A stretch of 64,000 nt of DNA from the NCBI RefSeq assembly GCF_001408515.1, contig NZ_CYPR01000160.1:1-64000 (forward strand). The letters run 5' to 3'. The DNA comes from Jannaschia seosinensis. Its GTDB lineage: Bacteria > Pseudomonadota > Alphaproteobacteria > Rhodobacterales > Rhodobacteraceae. Below the pieces are notes generated by a model. It saw only the letters and a list, made by a program, of their open reading frames with translations. It was not told where the DNA came from and searched no databases. A program made the position numbers and the translations under genes. Positions 38,291 through 48,201 of the stretch are shown here, one piece after another. The stretch's first letter is position 1, and every line of letters begins with the position of its first letter.

Positions 38291-38318
38291 AGGGCGCTCC
38301 TTCGGGGGCGCCCTTTTT
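38291..38318 (+). terminator. Rho-independent terminator after ndk
   Basis: A 10-bp stem (agggcgctcc at 38291-38300 with ggggcgccct at 38305-38314, one T-G pair) closes a TTCG tetraloop and runs into a T5 tract. It lies 25 bp past the ndk stop. Confidence 0.9.
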
Positions 38319-38371
38319 CGTTTTCGGAACCGTGTCTTCCGCGAGCCCGTTGATGGAGCCAAGGAGACTCG

Positions 38372-38854
38372 ATGACCGATTCCAATGAACCCGCCTCGCC
38401 GCCACAGATGGCCGCGAGCCTGCTTGCCGCAACGGAAGCGGCCGGTGCGCAGGAGCGTGGCCGGCGCGATGCGGCGGATGCTGCCTTGGGGAAGTTGATC
38501 GGTCGGGTCCGGGGCGCGCTGGAGCGGATCGATCCGGCGGATCTCGACCCTGCGGGTGTGGCGCTCATCGTGGAGTGGCACGATGGACTCACAGACATTC
38601 GGCGGCATGTGGATGAATGGGCGGTCCGGACCGGCCGCACGACCGCACTGACGACCACGTGGCGCGAGGATCTGCGGGCGCAATTCTGTCGCGGCGGTCT
38701 GCCGGCGGTCCTGCGGGACGGGACGCTTGTGCTGGAGGCGATCGACAACACCGTCGCCGCGTTGACCGATCCGGCCGCCTGCGAGGCGCTGGAACGGCAC
38801 CGCCGGATCCTCGCCCGCATCCTCAACGCCGTGCAAGACCGGGTCGACGTCTGA
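38372..38854 (+). CDS. Hypothetical protein, helical, 160 aa
   Basis: I do not recognise this family. The ATG at 38372 is preceded by aaggagac. The protein looks soluble and mostly helical: AASLLAATEAAGAQERGRR, ALGKLIGRVRGALERIDPADLDP, VALIVEWHDGLTDIRRHVDEW, VLEAIDNTVAALTDPAACEALERHRRILARIL. No signal, membrane segment, cysteine cluster or nucleotide-binding motif is visible. It lies after the ndk terminator and 41 bp before the MATE gene, on the same strand, so it may be co-transcribed with the exporter. Base composition and codon use look like the neighbours. Confidence 0.75.
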   Translation: MTDSNEPASPPQMAASLLAATEAAGAQERGRRDAADAALGKLIGRVRGALERIDPADLDPAGVALIVEWHDGLTDIRRHVDEWAVRTGRTTALTTTWREDLRAQFCRGGLPAVLRDGTLVLEAIDNTVAALTDPAACEALERHRRILARILNAVQDRVDV

Positions 38855-38895
38855 CGCGGATTGCCACGGCCCGGCGGCGGGCGTACCGCAACGCG

Positions 38896-40263
38896 ATGAA
38901 GCCCACGCTGTCCAACGATCTGAGCCGGACGCTCGTCCTCGGTCTGCCCCTTGTGGGCAGTCAGGTTGCGCAGGTTCTGATCGGGCTCACCGACACGCTG
39001 ATGCTGGGGCGCTACTCAGTCGAGGCGCTGGCGGCGGCGACGATATCGCACACGTTCTTCTTCTCGCTCCTCGTCCTGGGGTCGGGATTCGCGGTGGGGG
39101 CGATGGGCATGGCGGCCGAGGCGCTCGGCCGCGAGGACGAGACGCAGGTTCGCCGCGTGGCCCGCATGTCGGCTTGGTTGTCCGTGGCGACGGCGATGGC
39201 CCTGCTGCCGCTGTTCCTGGCATCCGGGCCGATCCTGTCCGCGCTGGGCCAGAACGCGCAGGTCGCCGGCGACAGCCAGACCTATCTGCGGATCGCGGGG
39301 TGGGGGATGGTGCCGGCGCTGCTGACGGCGACGTTGCGCAGCCATCTTTCGGCGCTTGAGCATACGCGCATCGTGCTGTGGGCGACGCTGGCGGCGGTGG
39401 CGCTGAACATCGGGGTGAACTGGTTGCTGATCTTCGGCAATCTGGGCGCGCCGGAACTTGGCCTGCGGGGGGCGGCCATCGCGTCGGTTGGCGTGCAGAC
39501 GCTGTCGGTGCTGGTGCTGGGGGCCTACGCGCTACGCGGTCCCGGCATGGCGCGGTTCGAGCTGGCGAAGAACCTGCACCGCCCCGATTGGCCGATCCTG
39601 CGCGATATCTTCCGGCTCGGCTGGCCGGTGGGTCTGACGCATGTGTCAGAATCCGGGCTGTTCGCGGCCTCGGCGTTGATGATGGGATGGATCGGGACCG
39701 TCGCGCTTGCCGCCCACGGGATTGCGATCGGCATCTCGGCCCTGACCTTCATGGTCCATATGGGCCTCAGCCAAGCCGCCACCGTGCGCGTCGGCCGTGC
39801 CTGGGGACAACGCGACGGCGACGCGCTGCGTCGGGCGGCGCTGGCGGCGATGATCCTGTCCGGGGTGGCCGTGGTGCTGGCCATGGCGCTCTATTTCGGG
39901 GCGGGGCGGTTCATCATCGGGCTGTTTCTGGACAATTCCGACCCGCAGGCGCCGGCGATCCTGTCGCTGGGCGTCTCGCTTCTGATGGTGGCGGCGTTGT
40001 TTCAGCTCGTGGATGCGGGGCAGGTCATGGCGCTGGGCCTTCTGCGCGGGGTGCAGGATACACGGCGGCCGATGGTCTACGCGCTGATCGCGTATTGGGG
40101 CCTGGGCATCCCGGCAAGCTGGGCCTTCGGGTTCCCGTTCGGTCTGGGGCCGCAGGGCGTGTGGCTGGGCCTCGTGGTGGGCCTGATGGCGGCGACGGTG
40201 GCGCTGACGACGCGGTTCCTGCGGATCACGTCCGCCGCCGCGCCGCTCACATCGCGAAGCTGA
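38896..40263 (+). CDS. MATE-family multidrug/Na+ antiporter
   Basis: MATE exporters expel cationic drugs or metabolites in exchange for H+ or Na+. The 455-residue protein has about 12 hydrophobic helices in two similar halves, beginning LGLPLVGSQVAQVLIGLTDTLMLGR, a NorM-like start with Asp in helix 1; the second half begins IFRLGWPVGLTHVSESGLF. ATG 38896 fits the family start; the longer frame to 38617 overlaps the preceding gene and is spurious. Its last 17 bases overlap the convergent erpA-like gene. The substrate cannot be predicted. Confidence 0.92.
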   Translation: MKPTLSNDLSRTLVLGLPLVGSQVAQVLIGLTDTLMLGRYSVEALAAATISHTFFFSLLVLGSGFAVGAMGMAAEALGREDETQVRRVARMSAWLSVATAMALLPLFLASGPILSALGQNAQVAGDSQTYLRIAGWGMVPALLTATLRSHLSALEHTRIVLWATLAAVALNIGVNWLLIFGNLGAPELGLRGAAIASVGVQTLSVLVLGAYALRGPGMARFELAKNLHRPDWPILRDIFRLGWPVGLTHVSESGLFAASALMMGWIGTVALAAHGIAIGISALTFMVHMGLSQAATVRVGRAWGQRDGDALRRAALAAMILSGVAVVLAMALYFGAGRFIIGLFLDNSDPQAPAILSLGVSLLMVAALFQLVDAGQVMALGLLRGVQDTRRPMVYALIAYWGLGIPASWAFGFPFGLGPQGVWLGLVVGLMAATVALTTRFLRITSAAAPLTSRS

Positions 40264-40576
40264 CGCCGCAGCCGCAGCTCGAGGCCGCATTCGGATTTTC
40301 GATCGTGAAGCGCGAACCGACCAGCTCCTCGGTGTAGTCGATCGTCGCGCCGCCGAGGAAGGGCAGGGACGTTTCGTCCACCACGACCTTCTCGCCGGAG
40401 CCTTCCAGGATCAGGTCGCCATCGGCCGGTGCGTCCAGATCGATCTGGTACTGGAAGCCGGAGCATCCGCCTCCTTCGACGGCGATACGCAGCGCCTTGC
40501 CCTGTGCGGCGGCGCCGATCTCGCCCAGACGCTCGAAGGCGCGGGGTGTGACCTTGGGGGGCAGGGACAGTTCCAT
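40247..40576 (-). CDS. A-type Fe-S cluster carrier (ErpA/IscA family)
   Basis: A-type carriers hold and deliver iron-sulfur clusters to apoproteins. The 109-residue protein has all three ligand cysteines: C38 in GGGCSGFQY and C101/C103 in SSCGCGVSF. It is close to ErpA and to the HesB-like protein of alphaproteobacteria; sequence alone does not decide which. It starts at ATG 40576, divergent from dgt by 74 bp, and its 3' end overlaps the MATE gene by 17 bp on opposite strands. Confidence 0.92.
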   Translation of the reverse strand: MELSLPPKVTPRAFERLGEIGAAAQGKALRIAVEGGGCSGFQYQIDLDAPADGDLILEGSGEKVVVDETSLPFLGGATIDYTEELVGSRFTIENPNAASSCGCGVSFAM

Positions 40577-40650
40577 GGCTCGCCTCGGGGCTGTGCATTT
40601 GTAACACCATCGATATATGGAGGCCCGACGCGCCTGCCAAGGGATGCCCC

Positions 40651-41787
40651 GTGACCGTTCCATATGCCTGCGATCCCGCCGAGAGCCGCGGACGGCTGCA
40701 TGACGAGGAGGAGAGCGCGTTCCGCTCGCCGTTTCAGCGCGACCGCGACCGGATCATCCACGCCTCCGCCTTTCGCCGCCTCAAGCACAAGACGCAGGTC
40801 TTCATCGAGCATGAAGGCGACTATTTCCGCACCCGTCTTACCCATTCCATCGAGGTGGCGCAGGTCGCGCGCACCATCGCAAAGCATCTGGACCTCAATC
40901 CGGAACTGACGGAGGCCGTGGCGCTGGCGCATGACCTCGGGCACACGCCCTTCGGTCACACGGGGGAGGAGGCGCTGGACCGCCTGATGGCGCCGCATGG
41001 CGGGTTCGACCACAACGCCCAGGCGCTGCGCATCGTCACGTCGCTGGAGCGGCACTATGCCGAATGGGACGGCCTCAACCTCACGTGGGAAACGCTTGAG
41101 GGGCTGGCGAAACATAACGGTCCGGTCACGCCTCCGATCCCTTGGGCGCTGTCGGTCTATGACGCGGTGCACGATCTCGAACTCCACACGCATGCCAGCG
41201 CCGAGGCGCAGGTGGCGGCGTTGTCCGACGACATCGCCTACAACAACCACGACCTGCATGACGGCCTGCGGGCGGAACTGTTCTCGACCGACGAGTTGGC
41301 CGAGCTTCCGGTTCTGCGCGACTGCTTTGCCGAGGTGGACGCGAGATATCCCGGCCTGAACTACTACCGGCGTCGCCACGAGGCGCTGCGCCGCTTTTTC
41401 GGCGTTTTGGTGGAGGACGTGATTGCGGTGACCGAAGTCAATCTGCGCGACCTCGCCCCCTCCCGCCCGGAGGATGTGCGCGAGGCGGGGCGCATGATGG
41501 TCCGCTTTTCGCCCGGCCTGTGGTCCGACCTCAAGGTGATCCGCACGTTCCTCTTCGAGCGGATGTACCGCGCGCCTTCGGTGGTCGAAATGCGGCGGCA
41601 GGTCACGCAGGTGATCGAGGACCTCTTCCCGTTTTTCATGGCCCACCCTGAGGAATTGCCCAAGCAATGGCGTCTGGACGTGGAGGAGGCCGAGGGCGAG
41701 ACCGCGCTGGCGCGCATTGTGTCGGACTACATCGCGGGGATGACCGACCGGTTCGCGCTGCAATGCCACGACCGGCTGATCCGCTGA
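40651..41787 (+). CDS. dgt: dGTP triphosphohydrolase-like protein
   Basis: Dgt-type HD hydrolases release triphosphate from dNTPs and control the nucleotide pool. The 378-residue protein has the HD metal motifs [16 protein letters not shown] and [27 protein letters not shown], and [14 protein letters not shown] with the distal Asp. Length and start (GTG 40651) match the dGTPase-like class of alphaproteobacteria. erpA-dgt-argS is a common order in Rhodobacterales. Substrate preference within dNTPs is uncertain. Confidence 0.93.
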   Translation: MTVPYACDPAESRGRLHDEEESAFRSPFQRDRDRIIHASAFRRLKHKTQVFIEHEGDYFRTRLTHSIEVAQVARTIAKHLDLNPELTEAVALAHDLGHTPFGHTGEEALDRLMAPHGGFDHNAQALRIVTSLERHYAEWDGLNLTWETLEGLAKHNGPVTPPIPWALSVYDAVHDLELHTHASAEAQVAALSDDIAYNNHDLHDGLRAELFSTDELAELPVLRDCFAEVDARYPGLNYYRRRHEALRRFFGVLVEDVIAVTEVNLRDLAPSRPEDVREAGRMMVRFSPGLWSDLKVIRTFLFERMYRAPSVVEMRRQVTQVIEDLFPFFMAHPEELPKQWRLDVEEAEGETALARIVSDYIAGMTDRFALQCHDRLIR

Positions 41788-41893
41788 TTGTCGGACCGGG
41801 CGTGTCAGGCTTGTGTGTCGTTGCGCCGGGGGTCCGTTGAACAAGGCATCCGCGGGCGCTAGAGGGATGGGACCTTTCCGACGGACGCGACCC

Positions 41894-43636
41894 ATGAACC
41901 TCTTTGCCGATATCCGCGCGCTCACCCTCGACGCACTTGCCGACCTCGCCCGCGATGGCACGATCCCGGAGGGGCTGGAGACCGGTAATGTCACCGTCGA
42001 GCCGCCGCGCGACCCGGCGCATGGGGACATGGCGACCAACGCGGCGATGGTGCTGGCAAAGCCCGCGGGCCTCAAGCCCCGCGACATTGCCGAGGCGCTG
42101 GCCGCACACCTCTCCGCCGATCCGCGCATTGCGGAGGCCGAAGTCGCGGGGCCGGGTTTCATCAATATCCGCCTTGCGCCGCGGGTCTGGCAGGACGTCG
42201 TCGGCAAGGTTCTGGTGGCGGGGACTGGTTTCGGCCGCTCCGGGATGGGGCAGGGGCAGCGGGTCAACGTCGAATACGTCTCCGCCAATCCGACGGGTCC
42301 GCTCCATGTGGGTCACACGCGGGGCGCGGTGTTCGGCGACGCGCTGGCCGCGCTTCTGGAATATAGCGGCCACGACGTGACGCGCGAATACTACATCAAC
42401 GACGGCGGCGGACAGATTGATACGCTCGCGCGGTCGGTCTACCTGCGCTACCTCGAGGCGCACGGGCAGGAGGTGGCCTTTCCCGAAGGTGTCTATCCGG
42501 GCGACTACCTCGTCCCGGTGGGCGAGGCTCTGAAGGCCGAATACGGCGATGCCTGGGTTGATCGGCCGGAAGAAGAATGGCTGCCCGCGATCCGCGCCTT
42601 CGCCACCGAGGCGATGATGGATCTCGTTCGCACGGACCTCGCCCGGCTGGGTGTGAAGATGGACGTGTTCAGCAGCGAGAAGGCGCTTTACGGCACGGGC
42701 CGGATCGAAGCGGCGATTGAGGAATTGCGCGGCAAAGACCTCATCTATCGCGGCACGCTGGAGCCTCCGAAGGGCAAGCTTCCGGAGGATTGGGAGGCGC
42801 GGGAGCAGACGCTGTTCCGCTCCACCGCCTATGGTGACGATGTTGACCGGCCGATCCAGAAATCCGACGGGTCGTGGACGTATTTTGCCCCCGACATCGC
42901 CTATCACCACGACAAGGTCGGGCGCGGCTTCGACGCCCTCATCAATGTGTTCGGGGCCGATCACGGCGGCTACGTCAAGCGGATGAAGGCGGCGGTCGCG
43001 GCGCTGACCGACGGGACGGTGCCGCTCGACATCAAGCTCATCCAGATCGTCCGGCTGCTGCGCGACGGGCAGGAACTGAAGATGTCGAAGCGCGCGGGAA
43101 CCTTCGTCACGCTGTCGGACGTGATCGACATGGTCGGTCCGGACGTGACCCGGTTCGTCATGCTGACGCGCAAGAACGACGCGCCGCTGGATTTCGACGT
43201 GTCCAAGGTGCTGGAGCAGTCGAAGGACAACCCGGTCTTTTACGTCCAGTACGCACATGCGCGTGTCATGTCGGTGCTGCGCAAGGCAGCCGAGGCGGGA
43301 ATCGACGCCTCGGACGAATCGCTGCGGACCGCCGATCTTGGCAAGCTCGACCACGAGGCGGAGCAGGCACTGGCCGCAAAGGTTGCCGAATGGCCACGGT
43401 TGGTCGAGATCGCCGCCCGCACCCACGAGCCGCATCGCGTCGCTTTCTACCTCTATGAACTCGCCTCGGGCCTTCATGCGCTGTGGAACCGGGGTCATGA
43501 GGATACGACCCTGCGATTCCTGCAAGACGACCCCGACACGAGCCGCGCCAAGATCGCGCTGGCGCGGGCGGTCTCCATTGTAATCGCGGCGGGTTTGGGC
43601 ATACTCGGCGTCGAACCTGCGAACGAGATGCGCTGA
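41894..43636 (+). CDS. argS: Arginyl-tRNA synthetase
   Basis: ArgS charges tRNA-Arg. The 580-residue class I enzyme has the N-terminal Add1 domain, the catalytic domain with [21 protein letters not shown] (HIGH equivalent HVGH), [14 protein letters not shown], and a KMSKS-like loop [11 protein letters not shown]. The C-terminal anticodon domain includes [20 protein letters not shown] and ends [16 protein letters not shown] chose ATG 41894; the 27 residues possible upstream have no family similarity. It is followed after 127 bp by the SPOR gene. Confidence 0.97.
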   Translation: MNLFADIRALTLDALADLARDGTIPEGLETGNVTVEPPRDPAHGDMATNAAMVLAKPAGLKPRDIAEALAAHLSADPRIAEAEVAGPGFINIRLAPRVWQDVVGKVLVAGTGFGRSGMGQGQRVNVEYVSANPTGPLHVGHTRGAVFGDALAALLEYSGHDVTREYYINDGGGQIDTLARSVYLRYLEAHGQEVAFPEGVYPGDYLVPVGEALKAEYGDAWVDRPEEEWLPAIRAFATEAMMDLVRTDLARLGVKMDVFSSEKALYGTGRIEAAIEELRGKDLIYRGTLEPPKGKLPEDWEAREQTLFRSTAYGDDVDRPIQKSDGSWTYFAPDIAYHHDKVGRGFDALINVFGADHGGYVKRMKAAVAALTDGTVPLDIKLIQIVRLLRDGQELKMSKRAGTFVTLSDVIDMVGPDVTRFVMLTRKNDAPLDFDVSKVLEQSKDNPVFYVQYAHARVMSVLRKAAEAGIDASDESLRTADLGKLDHEAEQALAAKVAEWPRLVEIAARTHEPHRVAFYLYELASGLHALWNRGHEDTTLRFLQDDPDTSRAKIALARAVSIVIAAGLGILGVEPANEMR

Positions 43637-43763
43637 AGACCCTCAACGGGCGCGGTGCCGCACGGTTCGAGCAGAGGCGGATCGCGGGGATCAACTCCGC
43701 ATCCATTGGCAGTGACACGACAACCTCCGGGGCTTCGCCGTCTCGGGGGCGGAGGGCAGGCAT

Positions 43764-44852
43764 ATGGCGGATCTCGATTATTACGGCACCAATTACGGCA
43801 TCGAGGAACCCTCGCGGCTGGCCGAAGCCGTGCGCAATTTCGGGGTGGTGAACTGGGCCGGCGCGCTGACATCGTTGGGCCTGACGGCGGGCTTGGCATT
43901 CTGGGCAGTTGACCTGACGTTTCGCGACGTCTCATCGGTGCCGGTGATTCAGGCGCTGGCGGGGCCGATGCGTGTGGCGCCGGAAAATCCGGGCGGCACC
44001 GTCGCAAGGTTTCAGGGAATGGCCCTCTCCGACATCACCTCGGGCGGCGCCGCCGCGCCCGCACCCGACCAGATCGTTCTGGCCCCGCCGCCACTGACGC
44101 TCGACGCACCCGCCCAAGCGGCGCGCACGGCGGCTGTGGCCAAGCTCGCGGAGGCGGCGAAGGCAGCCGAACAGGATGACGTCGCCGCGCCCGCCACGCC
44201 GGTCATGGCATCGGCCGAACCGGATGCGATTGCGGCTCCTCTGCCAGACGCGTCGCCTCTCGCGCAGATGGACGAGGTCCCGGCCATCGAGATCGCCGCG
44301 CCGCAACAGGCCGCGCCCGACGCTGCCCCGGTCATCGCCACGGCGCCGGTCGAGGAGGCGGAGGAGCAGGATCTGGTTGCCGCGGCCATCACGCAGGCCG
44401 TGTCCGAGAGCCTGCCCGGCCTCGCTCGTTCCAGCCGTCCGCGGCAGCGGCCCGCCGACCTGCGCCGCACGATTGCGAATGCCGCCCCTGCGCGCCTGCC
44501 GACCGAGGCGCAGCCGGAAGTGGCCGGCATTCAGGTCGCCTCCGCCGACCCGTCCGCCATTGCCGCGCCCCGTCGGGAAGTCGATCCCGCCTCCGTCGCG
44601 CCCGGGACCCGTGTGGTCCAGCTTGGCGCCTTCGACAGCGAGGCGATCGCGCGTGGCGAGTGGACCCGGCTGGAGGCCAAGTTCCGCGAGTACATGGCGG
44701 GCAAGAGCCTGATGATCGAGAAGGCCCGGTCCGGTGGCCGCGATTTCTGGCGGCTGCGCGTCGTGGGCTTCGGCGACGGCTCTGACGCCCGGCGCTTCTG
44801 CTCGGCCCTGCTGGCGCGTAACGCCGCCTGCATCCCCGTCACCATCCGCTGA
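43764..44852 (+). CDS. SPOR-domain envelope protein
   Basis: SPOR domains bind glycan strands stripped of stem peptides at the septum. The 362-residue protein has a short cytosolic head (MADLDYYGTNYGIEEPSRL), one transmembrane segment (FGVVNWAGALTSLGLTAGLA), a long Ala/Pro/Glu-rich periplasmic linker, and a C-terminal SPOR domain of about 75 residues starting GTRVVQLGAFDSEAIARGEW and ending RFCSALLARNAACIPV with two cysteines. It lies between argS and nagZ, so envelope maintenance is a consistent theme; the gene is 9 bp from nagZ. Confidence 0.87.
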   Translation: MADLDYYGTNYGIEEPSRLAEAVRNFGVVNWAGALTSLGLTAGLAFWAVDLTFRDVSSVPVIQALAGPMRVAPENPGGTVARFQGMALSDITSGGAAAPAPDQIVLAPPPLTLDAPAQAARTAAVAKLAEAAKAAEQDDVAAPATPVMASAEPDAIAAPLPDASPLAQMDEVPAIEIAAPQQAAPDAAPVIATAPVEEAEEQDLVAAAITQAVSESLPGLARSSRPRQRPADLRRTIANAAPARLPTEAQPEVAGIQVASADPSAIAAPRREVDPASVAPGTRVVQLGAFDSEAIARGEWTRLEAKFREYMAGKSLMIEKARSGGRDFWRLRVVGFGDGSDARRFCSALLARNAACIPVTIR

Positions 44853-44861
44853 CCGGGCGCG

Positions 44862-45845
44862 ATGGCCGGGGCCTTCATCCTCGGGTGCGAAGGCCCCGAT
44901 CTGACGCCGCAGGAGGCGGCGTTCTTCCGCGACGCCGACCCTTGGGGATTTATCCTCTTCGCGCGTAACGTCGAAACGCCCGACCGGCTTCGCGCGCTGA
45001 CCTCCGCCTTGCGCGAGAGCGTCGGGCGCGATGCGCCGATCCTGATCGACCAGGAGGGCGGACGCGTGCAGCGGCTCGGCCCGCCGCACTGGACCGGCTG
45101 GCCCGCCCCCCTCACGCAGATGAGCCGGGCCAGCGATCCCGAGCGCGCGATGTTCCTGCGTGCGGCCCTGATCGGGCGGGAGCTTCGGGATGTCGGCATC
45201 GACGTCAATTGTACACCGACGGCAGATATCGCGGGCGAAAAGACACATCCGTTCCTGCTCAACCGCCTCTACGGGGGTGACGTGGAGACGGTTGTCGCGC
45301 GGGCGCGGGCCAATGCCGAAGGGGGTGCCGCGGGTGGCGTTCTCCCGGTTCTCAAGCACATCCCCGGCCACGGGCGCGGCACGGTGGACAGCCATCTGGG
45401 CCTGCCGGTTGTCGATGCCGACCGCGACGATCTGCGTGCCACCGATTTCGAGGTGTTCCGCCGCCTGAACGATTTGCCTTTGGGGATGAGCGCTCACGTC
45501 GTCTATTCCGCTTTGGACGATGCGCCGGGAACGATCTCGTCCACTGTCATTGAAGAGATCCGGGGCAGGATCGGGTTCGACGGACTCTTGATGACCGACG
45601 ATATCTCAATGGGTGCGCTGCCGGGCGATCTGGCCACGCGGTGCGCCGGTTCGCTCGCGGCGGGCTGCGACGTGGTTTTGCATTGCAACGGAGAGCGCGA
45701 GGATATGGAGGTCGTGGCCGCGACTTGTCCGGCGTTGAACGGTGTGGCTGCGGCGCGGGCCGCGCGTGCCTTGGCCGCGCGGACCGATCCGGTCGAACTT
45801 GACATCGAAGCCGCCCACGCGGAACTTGCCGCCCTCACCGCGTGA
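44862..45845 (+). CDS. nagZ: NagZ, beta-N-acetylhexosaminidase (GH3)
   Basis: NagZ removes GlcNAc from anhydromuropeptides in cell-wall recycling in the cytosol. The 327-residue protein is a single-domain GH3 enzyme: FILGCEGPDLTPQEAAFF, PILIDQEGGRVQRL, the His/Asp loop LKHIPGHGRGTVDSHLGLP that carries the general acid-base residue, and the nucleophile Asp in LLMTDDISMGAL. No signal peptide, which fits a cytosolic role. It is followed after 9 bp by scpA. Confidence 0.94.
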   Translation: MAGAFILGCEGPDLTPQEAAFFRDADPWGFILFARNVETPDRLRALTSALRESVGRDAPILIDQEGGRVQRLGPPHWTGWPAPLTQMSRASDPERAMFLRAALIGRELRDVGIDVNCTPTADIAGEKTHPFLLNRLYGGDVETVVARARANAEGGAAGGVLPVLKHIPGHGRGTVDSHLGLPVVDADRDDLRATDFEVFRRLNDLPLGMSAHVVYSALDDAPGTISSTVIEEIRGRIGFDGLLMTDDISMGALPGDLATRCAGSLAAGCDVVLHCNGEREDMEVVAATCPALNGVAAARAARALAARTDPVELDIEAAHAELAALTA

Positions 45846-45854
45846 GGGGGCCAG

Positions 45855-46664
45855 ATGGCCGAGGATTTCATGGAGGGGCCGGCACGCGATTCCGACCCGC
45901 AGGCGGTCGCGGAGCGGCTGGCCGCCGAGGCGCTCATCGTCGACGTCGAAGGGTTCGAGGGGCCGCTCGATGTGCTGCTGACGCTGTCGCGGACGCAGAA
46001 GGTCGACCTGCGGGCGATCTCGGTGCTGAAACTGGCGCGGCAATACCTCGCCTTCGTTGAGCGGGCGCGGGAATTGCGGCTGGAACTGGCGGCGGATTAC
46101 CTCGTCATGGCCGCGTGGCTCGCATTTCTGAAATCGCGCCTCCTGTTGCCGCCCGATCCGGAGGAGGAAGGGCCGTCGGCCGAGGATCTGGCCGTGCATC
46201 TGGCGTTCCAGCTTGAGCGGCTGGAGGCGATGCGTAACGCCGCCGCACAGCTGATGGCCCTCGACCATCTTGGCCGCGACGTGTTCGCGCGCGGAGAGCC
46301 GCAGAACGTGTCGCGGGCGCGCAAGGTCGAGTGGAAGGCGACGATCCTGGATCTTATGAAGAGCTATTCGCGGCTGCGCACGCGCGACGATTTCCGCCCC
46401 TTCGTGATGGACCGTGAAGGGGTCTGGACGATGGAGGAAGCGCTGGAGCGTCTGCGTCCGCTGATGGGTCATGTGGGCGATTGGACGGATTTGATGGCCT
46501 TCCTGCCGGAGGGCTGGGATGTTGATCCGGCGCGCCGCCGGTCCGCCACGGCGTCTACCTTCGCCGCCACGTTGGAACTTGCGAAGAACGGGCGTCTCGA
46601 CCTGCAGCAGGACAAGACCTTCGGGCCCATTCGCATCCGCGGTCGGTCGGCAGGATCCGCGTGA
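45855..46664 (+). CDS. scpA: ScpA, segregation and condensation protein A
   Basis: ScpA is the kleisin that bridges SMC heads in the Smc-ScpAB condensin. The 269-residue protein has the N-terminal SMC-neck-binding region VEGFEGPLDVLLTLSRTQKVDLRAISVLKLARQYL and LAADYLVMAAWLAFLKSRLLLP, a variable middle, and a C-terminal winged-helix region. It overlaps scpB by 4 bp. ATG 45855 has gggggcc rather than a strong Shine-Dalgarno site; the family start supports it. Confidence 0.93.
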   Translation: MAEDFMEGPARDSDPQAVAERLAAEALIVDVEGFEGPLDVLLTLSRTQKVDLRAISVLKLARQYLAFVERARELRLELAADYLVMAAWLAFLKSRLLLPPDPEEEGPSAEDLAVHLAFQLERLEAMRNAAAQLMALDHLGRDVFARGEPQNVSRARKVEWKATILDLMKSYSRLRTRDDFRPFVMDREGVWTMEEALERLRPLMGHVGDWTDLMAFLPEGWDVDPARRRSATASTFAATLELAKNGRLDLQQDKTFGPIRIRGRSAGSA

Positions 46665-47302
46665 TGGACGATGCGCGCGACAGCCTCTTCGAGGCCCCGC
46701 CGCTTTCGGAGCAGGAGCGGATGGTCGAGGCCGTTCTTTTCGCATCGGCCAAGCCTCTCACGGTGGCCGATCTTCATGCCCGCCTTCCGCATGGCTGCGA
46801 TGCGCCGGCGGCCCTGGAATTGCTGGCGAAGCGCTACGAGGGGCGCGGCGTGCGGGTGGTGCGGGTGGGAGATGCCTGGGCGATCCGCACGGCGCCGGAC
46901 CTGTCGTTCCTGATGACGCGCGAAACGGTGGAGACGCGCAAGCTTTCGCGCGCCGCGACCGAAACCCTGGCCATCGTCGCCTACCACCAGCCGGTGACGC
47001 GGGCCGAGATCGAGGAGATCCGCGGCGTGTCCGTGTCGAAGGGAACGGTGGAACAGCTCATGGAGCTGGACTGGATCAAGCTAGGCCGTCGCCGCGACAC
47101 GCCGGGCCGCCCCGTCACGTTCGTGGTCACGCGGGGGTTTCTGGATCATTTCGGCCTGTCTTCGCCGCGGGATCTGCCGGGCCTGAGAGAATTGCGCGCC
47201 GCGGGGCTTCTGGACAGCACGCCACCTCCGGAGGCAACCGCGCCGCGCGAGAGCGGGGCGCAGAACGAATTGTTCGTCCCGTCCCCTCCGGAGGAGGAGT
47301 AG
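46661..47302 (+). CDS. scpB: ScpB, segregation and condensation protein B
   Basis: ScpB dimers bind the middle of ScpA and complete the condensin. The 213-residue protein carries two winged-helix domains: VEAVLFASAKPLTVADLHARLP, then RAATETLAIVAYHQPVTRAEIEEIRGVSVSKGTVEQLMELDWIK with the conserved AYHQPVTRAEIE motif, followed by RPVTFVVTRGFLDHFGL. In related Rhodobacterales tatABC usually follows; here the next gene is a minus-strand esterase. Confidence 0.94.
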   Translation: MMDDARDSLFEAPPLSEQERMVEAVLFASAKPLTVADLHARLPHGCDAPAALELLAKRYEGRGVRVVRVGDAWAIRTAPDLSFLMTRETVETRKLSRAATETLAIVAYHQPVTRAEIEEIRGVSVSKGTVEQLMELDWIKLGRRRDTPGRPVTFVVTRGFLDHFGLSSPRDLPGLRELRAAGLLDSTPPPEATAPRESGAQNELFVPSPPEEE

Positions 47303-47349
47303 CCGAACGGTCGGGCCAATTCCATCGCGCGGGCGCGGTGGATGTCCTC

Positions 47350-48201
47350 CTAGCCGAGGGTCGCCGTCACTGCCCGGTCCAGAGAGGCACGCGCCTCCGC
47401 CCACCAAGGCGACCAGAGCTGCCCCATGTGCAGCATGCCCGGCGTGACCCGAAGCGTAATCGGCGCATCCACCGCCGCGCCCTTGTCGCGCAGCGCGAGC
47501 GCGTCGCCGAGAAGGACTTCCGGCTCGCCCGCTTCGATATGGGTGCGGGGCAAGCCGGAGAGGTCGTCGAGGGCGGGCGAGACCTGCGGATCGTCGCGGG
47601 TCATGTCGCCAAAACACATCCGCGCCAGCGCTTGGTCGCCTTCGTCGTCGACCACCGGATCGGTTTCGCTCATCCGCGCCCGCGCCAGGTTCAGCCCACT
47701 GCGATCTGTATTGGGCGAAAACAGCATGAGTCCCGCGACCTCGCCGCCATTCCGCACGTGGTCGAGCGTCGCAACCAGCGCCAGATGCCCGCCCGCGCTG
47801 TCGCCCGCGAAGATCGGGCGATCGATGGTGGCCGTTGCGGTCCGCGCATCCTCAAGCTGCGCGGGCCACGGATGTTCGGGCGCAAGCCGGTAGCGTGGCA
47901 GGTGCACGGTCAGCCCATGATGCGCGGCAAGATGAAAGGCCGGGCGCAGATGCGTCTCCGGCGCACCGAAGACATAGCCGCCGCCGTGAAACCATATGAG
48001 CGTCGGGCCCGGCCGGCGGGGCCGCACGGTCAGGCCCCGCGCATCCGTCTCGACCTTGATCCCGTCCGGCGGCTCGGGCGCGGCATCGGCGTTCACAAGC
48101 CGCCGAAACCCGCCGCGCATCTCGTCCGGCGTCTTGCCGAGGGGATGCGCAGCGATGCGGTCGACGATGGTTGCCCGTTCGATCTCACCGGAAAACGGCA
48201 T
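47350..48201 (-). CDS. Alpha/beta hydrolase, HSL-type (family IV) esterase
   Basis: The 283-residue protein has the oxyanion-hole motif IWFHGGGYVFG and nucleophile elbow FAGDSAGGHLAL of hormone-sensitive-lipase-type esterases. The likely acid is Asp/Glu in the region THIEAGEPEVLLGDA and the likely His is in TPGMLHMGQLW. No signal peptide. Its ATG shares one base with the stop of the upstream SDR gene (TGATG), so the two are co-translated and may act on the same substrate, which cannot be named from sequence. Confidence 0.88.
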   Translation of the reverse strand: MPFSGEIERATIVDRIAAHPLGKTPDEMRGGFRRLVNADAAPEPPDGIKVETDARGLTVRPRRPGPTLIWFHGGGYVFGAPETHLRPAFHLAAHHGLTVHLPRYRLAPEHPWPAQLEDARTATATIDRPIFAGDSAGGHLALVATLDHVRNGGEVAGLMLFSPNTDRSGLNLARARMSETDPVVDDEGDQALARMCFGDMTRDDPQVSPALDDLSGLPRTHIEAGEPEVLLGDALALRDKGAAVDAPITLRVTPGMLHMGQLWSPWWAEARASLDRAVTATLG

